From positions 1,123,075-1,187,074 of the forward strand of contig VZSE01002721.1 in NCBI GenBank assembly GCA_013398275.1: DNA of 64,000 nucleotides, written 5' to 3'. The stretch comes from Promerops cafer (taxonomy: Eukaryota; Chordata; Aves; Passeriformes; Nectariniidae). Under the pieces are notes generated by a model that saw only the letters and a list, made by a program, of their open reading frames with translations, had not been told where the DNA came from and made no database searches. Each line of letters opens with the position of its first letter. Position 1 is the stretch's first letter. Shown piece after piece: positions 36,049 through 48,480 of the stretch. The position numbers and the translations under genes are program-made.

Positions 36049-38149
36049 GTAAGCTTGAATCTTTTTGAGTCAAGGACGTGTGCTGTGAAGCAGTCAGAAA
36101 TCCAAGAGCTCTCTCCCAGTGCATGCTCTTTGCCATCGAGGGGGCTATGTCATTTCTTTGAAGCAGGCTCTATTTTGATGGGCAAGACACCAGAGGATGA
36201 TGTAAACCTCTAAGGATAATTACTTGGGTCCTGTGTCCGACTTAATCTGAAAAAAAACTGCCTTGAGAAATCTTCGGAGCTGCTGCTCTTTTGTCTCTCA
36301 GCAATGAAAATGAGGGAGATGTTACTGGTCATAGAGCAGCTGAGTCAAATGACAGGCATTGTGCTAGGAAAAAGTTCCCTATGATGTTTGCTTGTCCTCA
36401 GTACAATTAGTCCTCCATTTTTGCTGTGGAGTTCTTCAGATAGAAGTTCCAGCTTGGGGGATGCTGTGCCAGATCTTGACCACATCATGTGCAGTTTGTC
36501 TTGATCTGACACTGTGAGTTCAGGGCTCTCCACAGAGTGCTGATGCTCCTCAGGGCTGTCACCCACATGGGGATGGCTGGCCAGGCCTCTGGCTGGGCTT
36601 TTTAGCTGCTAACACACATTTGGGAATGACAGTGATGCCACGTGCTTTCCCTCAGCCTCTCGGGCAGCTGGATCCACACGGGCACAGAAGCCAGTGAGGG
36701 TCTGCAGTAACCCTCTGCACAAGCCCCGTTGCAATGGTCTGAAGATTTTGACATTCACTTAGTCTTAGCAGCCTCTTGGTGCTCTTGTCCTTTTGATAAT
36801 GACAAAAACAAAGGGAAATTGAAACGTTGCTGAGATTCGTCATGTTCCATAAACATCTAATCTTAATCTCTGTCTTTTCAACCAATAAGCCTTGATTCCT
36901 CGTATTATCCTCCTACGCCTGCCCACCATTCCCGTTCCCACAACAAAGCCCCCAAATTCCCATCAGTCTTGTGGCAGAGTACCAAGATCAAACTAATAAT
37001 CTGAGAATTTTTCCGCTTTCCCAAAATTGTTCACAACGTGACAATAGCTGTTCATAACAAAACAAAGTCATACTCTTGCTAAAATGCTGGCGTTAAGGTT
37101 TATTTATCCTATTTAATTCTGTACACACTATTATTCAATATTACTTTTGTCACGGGAGTATCTGAGCCTCTTGCAATGATGCATTCTGAAATGTCTCCTT
37201 CTTCCTACAGCAGAAAATGTGCAGGGAAAGGTGATATAGAAATAGACACAAAGACGCAATACAGAAAGTGTCACTGGCACCAGCAGTGTAGAGCTGTAAT
37301 ATCAGCTTTTGGAGAGGTCATTTAATTCCCTGCCACTGGTCAAGACCTGAAAAGTCCCTGCTTTCTGTACAGTTTCCATACAGTTTCCATTTCTTATCAA
37401 GGGTCCTGTTAAAGGATCTTTGACCACAACTTTTGTCCCAGAGCTTAACTGCAAGCCTTTTTATGTTCCCCACTCAGGCCAAGAGGACATAGAGATAGTT
37501 AATAAAACCATAAACTCAATTCACATCCTGATTGGATGCCATTCAAAGGAGTAGAGGACAAATATGACAAATCTGGAATAGCCTCAGCTGTTGAGAAAAT
37601 GCAGGACCAGTTTCTGCACACGTTGATTCACTGAAGGCTTTCTGCGTCTCTGTAGCCTGGCCAGGAAGTGGCACAGGCATGAATAACTGGAGCCAGACCA
37701 ATGACTGTCAGAGTGGGAGAAAATATCTTGAACAGCTCCAGACAGAACTGATCATTACTCTTGCTAAACCTCTTCAATAACCCTCTCTATAAGAATAAAA
37801 AAGAAAGTAAAATACACGTCATATTACTGAGGATAGCTGTAAGGAGCATCACTTGCCATCGAGAGAAGATCAGAAATGTTAAGGCAAAGCACAACTCCCA
37901 AGGGATGCAAAGTAAAAATGAGGCATTATTCTGCAAGTATATTGATCGAAGTTGGTTCTGTTTACTTTGCTCTTCACTAAATAGAATGAACAGTGAACAA
38001 ATGCTGACTGCAGTTAACTCCACTGGCATAAAACTCATTTGTCAGAAGTTTTTAGTACACCATTAGTCAGGGGTAAAGTAGAAAATGCCAGATTGTTGCC
38101 TCTTATGGAGTTAGATACTGTCAAATGGGTTTCACTTGATTAAATTCAC
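36049..38149. other. Unique non-coding sequence
   Basis: No gene or repeat family is recognised. Open frames up to 101 codons (37761-38066) lack domains. Confidence 0.5.
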
Positions 38150-39390
38150 TACAACGAATTTGGACTCAATACCAGTGATCCAAAAATTCCAGATAGATGG
38201 AAGAAGCTGTGGAGTACCAGAAAAGAGCAAACATAGCACTTTTTTAAGAAAAAAATAAGGAGAAGTCCACAAACCAAGCCAGTCTTCTTTATTTTAATTT
38301 CCAGAAAAATAATAGAACATAATGCTCTACATGTTTAGTATAGTATAGCCATATATATATACCCAGAAGATTAGATGACAATCAAACTACTTAGGAGATA
38401 ATAGCTGCACAGGAACATGGTTTTGTCAAACAAACACTAGCTCTCTTAAGCCTAACTCAATTTTCCTGTCTAGCAGGATATGGGTCTTTGTGAGCTGATG
38501 TCACATATCTGGATGCTAGCAAGGCTTTTGACACTGTCTCTTGTGACAGTTTCCTAAGGAAATTATAAGAAAACATGAATTCAAAACTATTTTAAAGAAG
38601 GTGCTCAGTCACTTGGAAAACTTCACTTAGCAAGTAGCTGGGAACAGGTCATTGCCAGACTGCAAAGTTTCTTTGTAGTTCCACAGGGGTTCTATCTTGG
38701 GTCAACATTTTTATTAAAAACTTGGAAAATATCAGAAAGGATTCCTCATTTCTTGGAAGACGCTGGAAACATTTGGGAGGTTAGATTAGAATTCAAAAGA
38801 TCTTTACACGTTGAAGAAACAGTGTTTAAAATAACATTATCTGTAAGGACTAAAGTACTACAGCTAGAAAGACATTTTCAGACAAAATGCAAGTGCAGGG
38901 AAGAACTGAATAGGCAACAGTTCTTCCAAAACTGAACTAGAGAATGTGGGGGACCACACATAAGCAGTGAGTGAATTTCATGACATTAGTGTAAAAAACT
39001 CATCTAAATTATGGGGATTTTTAGAAGGGAATATTTTATTTAAGACTAAAACAAATCCCTCCACTCTGCTCAGCATCTAGAAGGCATCTGTAAAGAACTG
39101 TGCCCATATTGAACAGACATTTCATAAAAGACTTGGACAAACTGGGAAATGTTATGAATAATCAGAGATTTAGACAACATGACTTATAGAGAAAGAATGA
39201 CAAAAATATGGTCTTGTTTAGTCCAGAGGGAAGATGTGATAACACATTTGAAATACATAAAATGCAGCTGCAAAGAAAGAGTAAAAATGAAAGTTCTTTC
39301 TGTCCATTAGATAGATAGAGAAAATGTTAGGTGAAATTGCAGTGTGGGATGTTTTTCAATGATAAAATGAAAATTTTCAAATGGCGAGGG
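38150..39390 (+). mobile_element. Decayed CR1 LINE, sense, reverse-transcriptase region
   Basis: This is an old copy of a CR1-type non-LTR retrotransposon, covering much of the reverse-transcriptase (RT) domain and the 3' region. At 38506-38565 the frame reads YLDASKAFDTV and continues to SFLRKL, the RT motif that contains the first catalytic aspartate. At 38678-38719 VPQGFYLGSTFLL matches the VPQGSVLGP-LF motif. Nearby 'ggttagattagaattcaaaa' (about 38780) and 'ctggacaaactggg' style words follow the same order as in amniote CR1 elements. The segment near 39190-39260 ('gtttagtccagaggg' then 'gataacacatttgaaatacat') matches the region before the 3' end. Stops and frameshifts are frequent, so the element is dead. 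No terminal ATTCTATG tail is recognised. Confidence 0.8.
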
Positions 39391-39699
39391 CAGTTAAACC
39401 CTGGCACAGAAAGCTAAAACTACTGTGGGCTAGTGATGATCAAGAATATTGTGTGTTCCTCTCTTGTAGTCCAATCACAAGGCTTCTTTCAGTTAGTGGT
39501 GCCTAAGATTCTGAGAACAAAGAGGAGCACAAGAGCACCCTTAGTGCACGGGAGTGACTGACCAACTCTGGTTCATGCATCCCACCGAGAGGAGCACATC
39601 TCATACCAGCTCTTCAGAAAAACTTTCTTCTGTCAGTATTTTCTGGGCCATGACAGCTTTAGCTCTCAGCCAATAGCTCTAATCTATGTACTGCTCTCA

Positions 39700-40140
39700 T
39701 CCAGATAAAGTCACCTTGGTCACATTAACCAAACAGCAGGACTGTACAGCAAGAAGGTGGATCGGAACAATCTGGGTGTTCCAAGAGTTGGCAGCTGGCA
39801 GGAAGATATTGAATAGCAGAAGAGAGAGGATTGACTGAGGGACTTGCTAAGTGCTGCTGTCTTCCAACAGCAGAAACATAGCTTTCTACACCTAGCAGTC
39901 ACTGGCATCCCTTCAAGAGGGACCTGGCCATTTATTACATTGCCCTGTCCCACTGTTAACATTCTGAAGTGAAACAGGAGTATCTTCACGTCAAGAGTGT
40001 AAAATGTTGAAGAAAGATCTAGGAAGATGAAAATGGACAGCTGTTTTCTATCTATTGACAAGGAGACATCATCTGTCAATGCCACTAAAGAGTCCTCACT
40101 TCAGTGTCCTGGCCTCAATCCAAATTGAGCCATCTCTCAC
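39700..40140 (-). mobile_element. Decayed L2 LINE, antisense, reverse-transcriptase region
   Basis: Read on the - strand, 40124 downward gives FGLRPGH, then a stop, then LVALTDDVSLSID, followed at 40025-39990 by FLDLSSTFYTLD. This is the order and spacing of the L2-type RT segment (F-RPGHSTETALV-, LLDLSAAFDTVDH). Further on, at 39837-39793 in a shifted frame, QSILSLLLFNIFLPA matches the PQGS-LSPLLFNIY block. The conserved catalytic Asp of the FDTVDH motif has become Tyr and the frames are broken. This is an ancient fossil with no function as an element. It sits about 300 bp beyond the CR1 relic and in opposite orientation. Confidence 0.75.
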
Positions 40141-43100
40141 ACTTATTAATATCCCTACTAGATATAAATGTACAGGCCATTTTTCATTTTCCCATCGGAT
40201 ACTGGCCTGAACAAAAGGACATCTATTCTGATATACAGTATGCCTATAGTCAATATATGCTCTGTACTTCTTTCTCCCCACTGGATGGTTAGTTTTTGTA
40301 GTGAGTAGATGTGCTAACACAGCTTATTTCAGAAACAACACGTCTCACAGTTCTACAGGGAAATCTAATTATCCTGTTGGAAATAAAGATGAACTAAGTT
40401 ATCCAATAAGTGAATGCCAACAGTGGAATCTTTGTAAGCACTCCTAGGTAATTCCTTAAAGAAAGAGAGATCCATTATGCCCTAACCTGCACTTTGTCAC
40501 CGGTGTTGTTCCACTGTCAAGGTAAAGAACTGAGGAATGTCCGCAGACTTGTTATGACATTAATCATATTGAACAAGTTATGTGAACAACAACTGCAATT
40601 AAACTGTAGCAATCAAAGTCATAGGAAGCATTTACATTTTGGAAGACCATAAAGTGATGTTTTACTTAGAAATCACAAAGGTTGTGTCAATCTGTGAGAC
40701 AGGAGCTATATATACACCCTTCCTGAAAACCATCCCTATCTCAGGCAGAATTTTTCTACACATCCAGTGAAGAGTCAGAGAGCTCAACAAGGAACTAAAC
40801 CTTGACCCTGGTACATAGTGGTATAACCTCTTCAGACTTTAATGAAGTATAAACAATCCAAACTTATCTCCTAGCATCCACTTCTCATATGGCTACCAGA
40901 AAACTGCCAAGCAAATAGTCAAGGCAAATAAATTTTAGGCTCCTTGTACAGAACTATAATGCCTCCCAAACTGCTGTTTCACCACTGGGAATACCGATGG
41001 GCTGACATGAATCACTGATTGCAGACACATCTGCACTGAGGAAATAAGATTTTTTTTCCCTACAGGGTTTCACATTTCTATGTGAGAAGTCTGAATGGTG
41101 AAGTCAAGATTCCTGTCCTAATCTGGGGTTGCTTAGTTGCTCCAGAGAGCTTAGGTTTGTACTTAGGGCAAATGAGAAAATGATCCTATGCCACCCCACC
41201 CAGACCCTGGTGACAACCAAATCCTCCTAGACTTTTAAAGGATTCAGGCCTTGGGCATAACATAAGAATATTTTGAGTATAAACCTTCCATGTCTATACA
41301 CAGCAAAATCAGTGTCAGAATACTGGACCTCTAGCTCCCAGTCATAAAGGTGATCACCAAGTATGACTGTAAAGTGCTTCACATATTCTACTTTGCAACA
41401 AGCTTTTCAGGGATAACATTATGAAAACCAACTTGTTCATGTACTGCTTTGCAGCATCAGATAAGATCCTTATAAACAGGAATTAATAATGTGCATATGG
41501 CTACACTTAGGCATGCATCTGTCCAAGGCATCTGTATGAGGAAAGAAACTTTCAGAACAGAAAGATTCATTAACTTCACTACTGGCATTTGGTCTAGGAA
41601 GATGCTTCCCATTACTCCAGGATTTGGCAAATTCAGGAGCAGAGTGTGTTAGAATTCCATCTGCCGTGGCCTCCTGTCACCAAAGCTTAGTTCTTTTCTT
41701 TACTATACTAAATAATTTTGAATGCACAGAGCAGCAATATTCCAAAGACGATAATAACTTCCTTGGCTCTCCACTGCTCAGTAAGCACACAGTGCTGTAG
41801 GTACTGATGTGGTGATCACAGCTGCCTTTCAGCTCCAGGTCAGCCAGACCTGCTCAGTGGAGTCACTGCTCTCTGGCTCCCCAGCTTCAAGGACACCACT
41901 AACAATCTTTTTCTCTGAGGTTGAGCTGGCCTACTGCCACGGTAAACACAAAATCTCACTTACATGGTTGAAAGATTAAATATCTGATTAAAATTTCTGG
42001 CTGATAATTTGTTGAACTTGGCTATAGGGGTATATTCAATGCTACATGCTCAGGAGTAGGGGGAGAAAAGAAAGGGGGATGTCGTATTTCACGAAACTGC
42101 AAGCAAGTCACTTCTCAGCTGAAAATCAAGATGTAGGATATGATTTGGCCATGTCCAAAGCAAGAGGTGAACTGTGTTTGGGCAGGTTGTCCTCCTTGGA
42201 GCAGCCTCTGCAGGAGCAGGGTTCCGTGTAACCAAACCATGGTGTGAATTCACTGCAGCCACTTTTGAGATGTAGTGCCTGATTCCATGATTTACATGGC
42301 TGTAAAACCTCACCAGAGGCAGAATGTAGGGATAGTTGAGGCTGAATTCAACACAGGATGTCAACGGGTTAGACCAAGAACTTCTCAGTCTCTGTGAATA
42401 ACTCAAGGTACACCTGAGCCCTGGTTCATGACACTTAGGAAATCACACAGGGGTTTCTGGGAGCAGACATATCAGTCTCCCCACCCAGTTTCTTCGGGGT
42501 TTGTCTGTAGTAAAGAGAGCTGAACAATCTAGGGTCAGAGCCCTAGAAGGGGCTGGGGTGTGCTCAGCTGGCAGCACATCCTCAGAAACATCAGACAAGT
42601 TCTACAGATCATAATAAAATAAATGGAATGGTTTTGGGTTTTTTCATTACAGGGCCCAGGCAACTTTCAACAGATTTGTCATTTTTTTTCAGAGACATCA
42701 AGCAGCTCCATCCTAATTGCAAGTCTTACCCTTTCCAAGTCTCTGAAAAAAAAAATTGGAATTTTTAATGATGGGAAATGTTAGGCAACACTAATATAGG
42801 AACTTTTGGTGCTCCTGTACTAAGTCTTTATTGTTGTGGCTTAATTTGACATGATGGTCTCAGCCTCAAGCCTCATATTATTTCCTTGGAGTTGTTCTAA
42901 CAGGACAGGAGCCTCAATGAAGTGTGTTTCTCCACAGATGTTATAATTCACATAGTAAGTATCAGAAAAAAACCACAATCTACTTATAGCAAGGTCTGCA
43001 AATCCCCCATCACTTCTGCAGCCAAAAGCCACTGATGTGGATATGTTTGGACAACTACAGGTTATATAAAACCCATGGGTTTGTCCTGACAGTTCTGGCC
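40141..43100. other. Unique or unrecognised old sequence
   Basis: The L2 relic may extend a little way into 40141-40340, but I cannot align that part with confidence. Beyond it no gene or repeat family is recognised. The sequence is AT-rich with many stops. Confidence 0.45.
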
Positions 43101-43960
43101 TGTTTTGCCCATACACCTGTGGAGATCTAGTACAGTATATGACTCCCTAAGCAAGACTTTCCAGCATTAATTTTAGTATTCTCCTAGCAGTCGTGTTCCT
43201 TTTGTGCTCTCTATTCACTGCAGCCCTTGTAGAGACTTAACACCGCAACAATTACTCATACCAACCGCATTGCCTGTTTCTCTGTGCAGACGTGATTGGG
43301 CTATGTTTTTCCAAATGTGTGCAAATCCCTGGCATGTGTTTTATCTCTTCAGATTCAGTACAGTGAAGATAGATCCTGAACAATCTTAGCTCAGGCCGGG
43401 CAACGACCAATTTGTCTTAATTGGCGAGTGAAAGCTCATGGCATTGCTTCTGTTCCCAGCATCAGGTTTCATTCAACAAAGCCAGTGAGACACATCCATG
43501 TACTTAGAGTTAGTAAGTGTGTTTTTGAATTGGGGTCTGGTTGTTCTTCAGAGCAAATATTGACATTTCTCCCCGAACTGGCTTTTCTTAGCGTATTTGT
43601 GCCAATAAATGTCACCGCTCAAATGGTAAACAAATACATAAAGGTGCAAATACAGCCAAAGCAAATTAATTCAAACAGGTGCCCCCAGGCAATGTTTTGC
43701 TCTGCCACCAGATGGCTGCAGGCAGTGACTTGGAGGGAACACTCTGTGCAAGTTAATGGCAAGAAATTTCTAAATGCTGAGGTGCCGGGAGCACTGGGGA
43801 GCTCTTCACAGACACTCCACCACTGGCAAGACATGAGACTTGACCTTTCCAGGGTTCAAGCACACAGAAAAGCTCAAATAAAATTAAGACCACAGGGGAC
43901 AGCCATGGAGGCAACTGTTGTACCCTTTAGGTTTACCACCCACGATTAAATCTCTCCTGC
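43101..43960. other. Unique sequence with long chance ORF and a CTCF-like site
   Basis: A 173-codon open frame (43428-43949, +) has no recognised domain or splice context. With about 6000 stop-to-stop intervals in the window, one of this length is roughly what chance would give. The segment is rich in TAAT/ATTA words and includes a CTCF-like site, listed separately, so it could be a conserved non-coding element. That is conjecture. Confidence 0.3.
43705..43716 (+). promoter_or_regulatory. CTCF-like core motif
   Basis: CCACCAGATGGC fits the vertebrate CTCF core pattern CCASYAGRKGGC at all 12 positions. CTCF organises chromatin loops and boundaries. One 12-base degenerate match in 64 kb is not rare, so occupancy is uncertain. 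Confidence 0.3.
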
Positions 43961-46900
43961 AAATGGGAGAAAACACGGGAAAATCCCAACAGGCAAGCTG
44001 GGCAGCTGAGCTTCTATTGCTGCTGCTGCATAAAATTAATTATCAAGGTATGGCCCATTAAATCCTTGTAACCTGTAAAGGCTTTTACAGTGGTAACCCA
44101 ACAGGTAGTTTCCATTATGGTCATCTTACAAAACTAAAAGGCTCAGTTTTGCTATGAAGGCCCCAGCAAAGCATCCTGCTGCTCAGGTGAATATTCACCA
44201 GAAAATCTTGGAGGCTCCCATTCAGAAAAGGCTTTTTTTTTGTTGTTTTTCATTGGCCTACATTCCTTCATAATATTGTCATGTCCTGTTATATTTATCC
44301 CAGCAGTTGCCATACCCCAGAGTGGCTGGACAAGCCTGGTCTTCTATCACTCGCAGAGATGAAAAAGATGCTGGGCTGTGCTGCTTGGAGCTCTCTGCAC
44401 AAGGAAGGGGAAACCTGAAGTGCAGAGGGAAAGCAGAGCAGCAGATTCAGCATCACACTTCTGAGCAAAATATGCAACTTGATAGCCCAAAAATGTCATT
44501 GACTGGAAGGCAGCCATTTACTTTTAAGAGTATTTAAAGTATGTTAACTACAGACCAAAAGAATACATTGTAAACACAACATAATAACTCCTCTAACAGA
44601 GGAGAGAGGTTTTTTATTTACCTACCAGAGACATTTGATTATCAAGCAAAATTGCCTTATGAAAAGAAAAGCACTCCATCACCTTGCAGCCTCAAGTGCC
44701 AGCATACCACATATAACTTTAATGTGGTCTGTACCTGTTTAGAGGTCACTTAAAAGGTAACTGTTTCAAAAAATGCATTCATATAAATGTACGTTTTAAT
44801 GCCTTTTGTGTGAAATGCTGAAGTTGAGTCTTGAATGCCTGTGCTCACGAAAGATCATGTAGTATTTTTAGCAAGATTAAAAGGGGTAATCCTGGTCAAA
44901 TTCCGCTTTGAATACTTACACTTGGCCTACTTTAATTCTCCTGAAGTTTCAACTGTACATTGTGTTCTCCCTGGCTTTTTCTCTAATGTGTCAGCACTAC
45001 CTAGATATGAATGCATTTCAGTAGCACGCTTAGCTGTGGGGCTCTCCACCCTGCGCAGGTCTGCACCGCTCCTTTTCCCTCTTCTGACACAGTTGATGCA
45101 TCCTTGTGGGCCATTTCACTGGGACCTGAACAAAACAGGCTTAGCCAGCCTTGATGTGCAACAAGGGAGGACATTTCACCTCCTTTTTTTTTTTTCAGTG
45201 TTAAGATATTCAGGGAAAAAAGTGCTATGTAAGTAGGAAGGATCATTGCTGTTAATATCAACAGCAATATTTATATCTCTATCTATATTCCTTTTCACTT
45301 AACATTTTTGGTGATAAAAGGGTCCTAATTAAAAATATAAACAGGTCTTTCACTTTTTGTTTTATACTTATCTTCCACATGTGCTTGTAATAATCTGCCT
45401 TCTTGCCAACACCATCTTGTAAATGAGATCCATATCTCAAGGGTTTATCCTGGTTAAATAAACTGAATTCAATAAAACCCATCTTCAGATATTTCACATG
45501 TGAGAGTTATTACTACACTAACATGCTACTGTTGCTTCTGTTACCTAGTGTTACAGATGCATTAACTTCTCCCCTTTGCTTGAGTTATGCTCCACTGTAT
45601 ATCTAAGATAAGAAAATGGAGTGCCTGGAGTCTGTTCAGTGTTATCGTATAACAAACAGTGACTTTTTTATTGAAGGAGCTCCACGAGCGATGCACGTTT
45701 TATTGAAACTAATTCAGAGGGGAAAAAAATATTTAAAGATAAATGTTGAACTAAAACCAAAGTAAGTAATGATGTTATTTGCCCCCTTTCTCTCCCCTTC
45801 CCTCCTCTTTGCCCCCAGCTCATAAGCTTTGTGATAGTGTCGCACAGGGCTGCACAGCATTTCTCTGCAGTCAAAGCTCAAAGGTTACGGTGCAGTCTTA
45901 TAGCTGCTCCCAGTAAAGTTAGCATCAGCATTTCCTGCCCCCTGAAATTCATTCATTTATCAACCTACTTTCTGTGAGCACCTCTGAAAAGCCTGCAAGC
46001 TGGATTGTGCTCAGCACAAACCTCAGAGCAAAACAAACAGTTGTATTTGAGCTGAACTGTGCTGCCTTTTTTTTTTTTCCTTTCCTTTTGTTTTTTTCCT
46101 TTTTTTATTGTTTTTATTTTTTCTGGGTAACTTTTTGTAGCTGCCTAGCTTGAACTTCCTGCCTTGTTACTGCAAAATGATCTGCTCTGCTGTGAGACAC
46201 CAAGCCCTCGGTGTGTTTTCCTGACAGCATTTCTTTCTCAAAAGCACCCCAGGCCATCCACTAATCCAAGCAAATTTATATATTAAAAAGGTCACTGCAT
46301 TCCCTCCGGAATCCTTCTGTTGTTGTTTGGAAAAGAGCACAGTGGACAACAGGGTGTTTTTCCAAAATTAGGGTACAGACCCCTCTTAGAGCAGGATCCC
46401 AGAAGAAGAGAACAAGTAAGAGATAAGATACAGTCACTCTTCCTGGTTTCCTATGGCCAAGCCTCCCTTCATGTCCCTTGCTATTTGTTTTTTTAATCTC
46501 TTTTTCCTGTTGCCTTCCCAGCAAGGAATCTGCTGCATTTCACCACAACCATCAGATGGAAATCTTCAGTTGAGTTTGCAGGGACACGGACAGACCAAAG
46601 GCCCAACCCTGAGATACAGAGTGGTTTTGATTGGCAGTGAGAGCTTGATGTTCAGAATGATTCCAAAGGATAAGATAGAAATACAGAACCAAGGCTCTCC
46701 CCAGATGGCCACAAGGCGATTCTTGGCCCATCAGAAAAATAATTAGAACAGCATTGCAAATAGTGAGGCTTCTTTTGCAACATTTATAGCAAGTGGAGGC
46801 CTCTCAGGAAAGATTTCCAGGAGCAGAGCCAAATTCAGAAATAAAAGCCAGCAAAAGGAAGATTTACACCTCCCTCGAGAAGATAGCCAATAAGATTTCA

Positions 46901-48480
46901 AGGTGGATTTTGAGACTTTGGCTGCTGAACTACATTTCTCAGATTTTTCTCTTTGATTTTAATGAGGTGAACTAATGTGTTTGTTTGCTTAAAGGAATAA
47001 TAATAATAACACACAGAAACAAATACCAAAGGAACATCTTTTCTGAGCATCAAGGCCCACTTTCAGCATTTCATCTCCAACTACACTCTCTTATTGGTTT
47101 TTATTTGCCAAAGCACATCCTTGTAATGGAGTCAGAGACACTATGCTAGGAACGGTTAAAACAGCATAGAATAAAGTCTTTTTCGCAGAAAATTCACAAT
47201 GTCTGCTTCTGGTAGGGGAATAAAAAGGAAAAAGAAAAAAAGGAAAAAGAATGAGAGAAACTAGAACTACTGCAGCATTGAAGTCCAGTGTGCTGCTATA
47301 AATCATACCTGAGACCCAGCTGAACATACTGTTCAAAATACTGTAGAAATAAAACTATTGCCATGCTCTCCTATTCTAGTTCTCTTAGAGGGTTTTTCTT
47401 TCCTTGAGCTATTTCTTGCCTTTTTCTCCAAGAGATCTCTTTGTCCTTTTTGCACCCTCAGCTACCTTTTTTTTGCTTGTTAGCTTGGGGTGCCTCAGCT
47501 ACACCTTATTTCATTCACTGGTCACAGGAGGAAGTGGAAGATGCGATGAATGAGTGAATAAGTCTGTTAATCAGGTAATCACCTTTTTTCCTTGTAGGAT
47601 TCCTCCTTATCTTAAGTAAATACTAAAGCTGGTGTCAGGAAGAAAAGGTTTCACACCTCTGAAATACAAAAAAAAAAGGATATGACAATGTCTTTTTTCT
47701 TGAGACTTCATCTATTAAAACATGAAATTACCTCAGGCCTCTGTTTCTTGCATCTATAACCCTGATAAATAAATTTGACATGATCAGAAAATGTTAACTA
47801 GTGGTTCTGTAAACAGAAAAGGCTTCCTACATATAGGTCTTAAGTGATATTGTTTTGAAGCATTTTTTCAAGCCATATCTTTCTGGCAAAGCTTAGAAGT
47901 TTTTAAGTGGAAATATCACACTGGGAATTTTTATCCAGGCTTAACAACCTGTTGTTAGAGGAGGAACTGAGACCTGAGTGTCATTCCTGTACTGTGCCAC
48001 AGCTCTCCTCTGAGATGCTGTGCTGGGTTCTAGAGTAACTGGATTTCAGAATAACAGGGTTTCAGACCAGGACTAAGAAAGAAAATGATCAGAAGACATT
48101 GTACTACAAAACACCCTTTTTTGCTCAAAGCTGGTACTTGATAGATTGGTTGGACGGGAGGTCTCAAGCTGGGAGGGGCAATGATCAGTCTGTCTCTGTT
48201 TCCCCCTGCCCTGTTGCCAAGGCATATTTAGGTTCTGGCTCCAGGTGTCCCGTGGAGGTTTCTGTTCCAGGCTGAAAAGCCTTGCTCACACACTCATGGC
48301 ATACGTGGAAACCTCTTCCACTCCTTCGACTGCCTTCACCACCCTTGCTGGGACCTGCTACTCTTTTGCTGCAGAGGTGGAGGGAGGATTCAGACCTGCG
48401 TGCTGCTCCATGCTCATGGAAACTATGGATCTATACAGTAGGATATACCATGATAGTCACTGTTTTGTTCTGTATATTTT
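43961..48480. other. Unique non-coding sequence with T-rich tract
   Basis: No gene is recognised. A T-rich low-complexity tract spans about 46068-46125. An acceptor-like tract at about 46483-46520 precedes an open stretch to 46746, but there is no donor and no recognisable protein, so no exon is called. Confidence 0.5.

Noticed and set aside
37200..37232. Micro-exon-like segment between an acceptor tract and GTGATA
   Set aside because: Only about 20 bases with a weak donor; such matches are frequent by chance.
43428..43949. 173-codon open frame on + strand
   Set aside because: No domain or splice context, and its length is within chance expectation for the window.
46453..46746. Possible exon after a good acceptor tract at about 46520
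   Set aside because: There is no donor before the stop, the peptide is not recognised, and the start of the open frame lies inside the pyrimidine tract.
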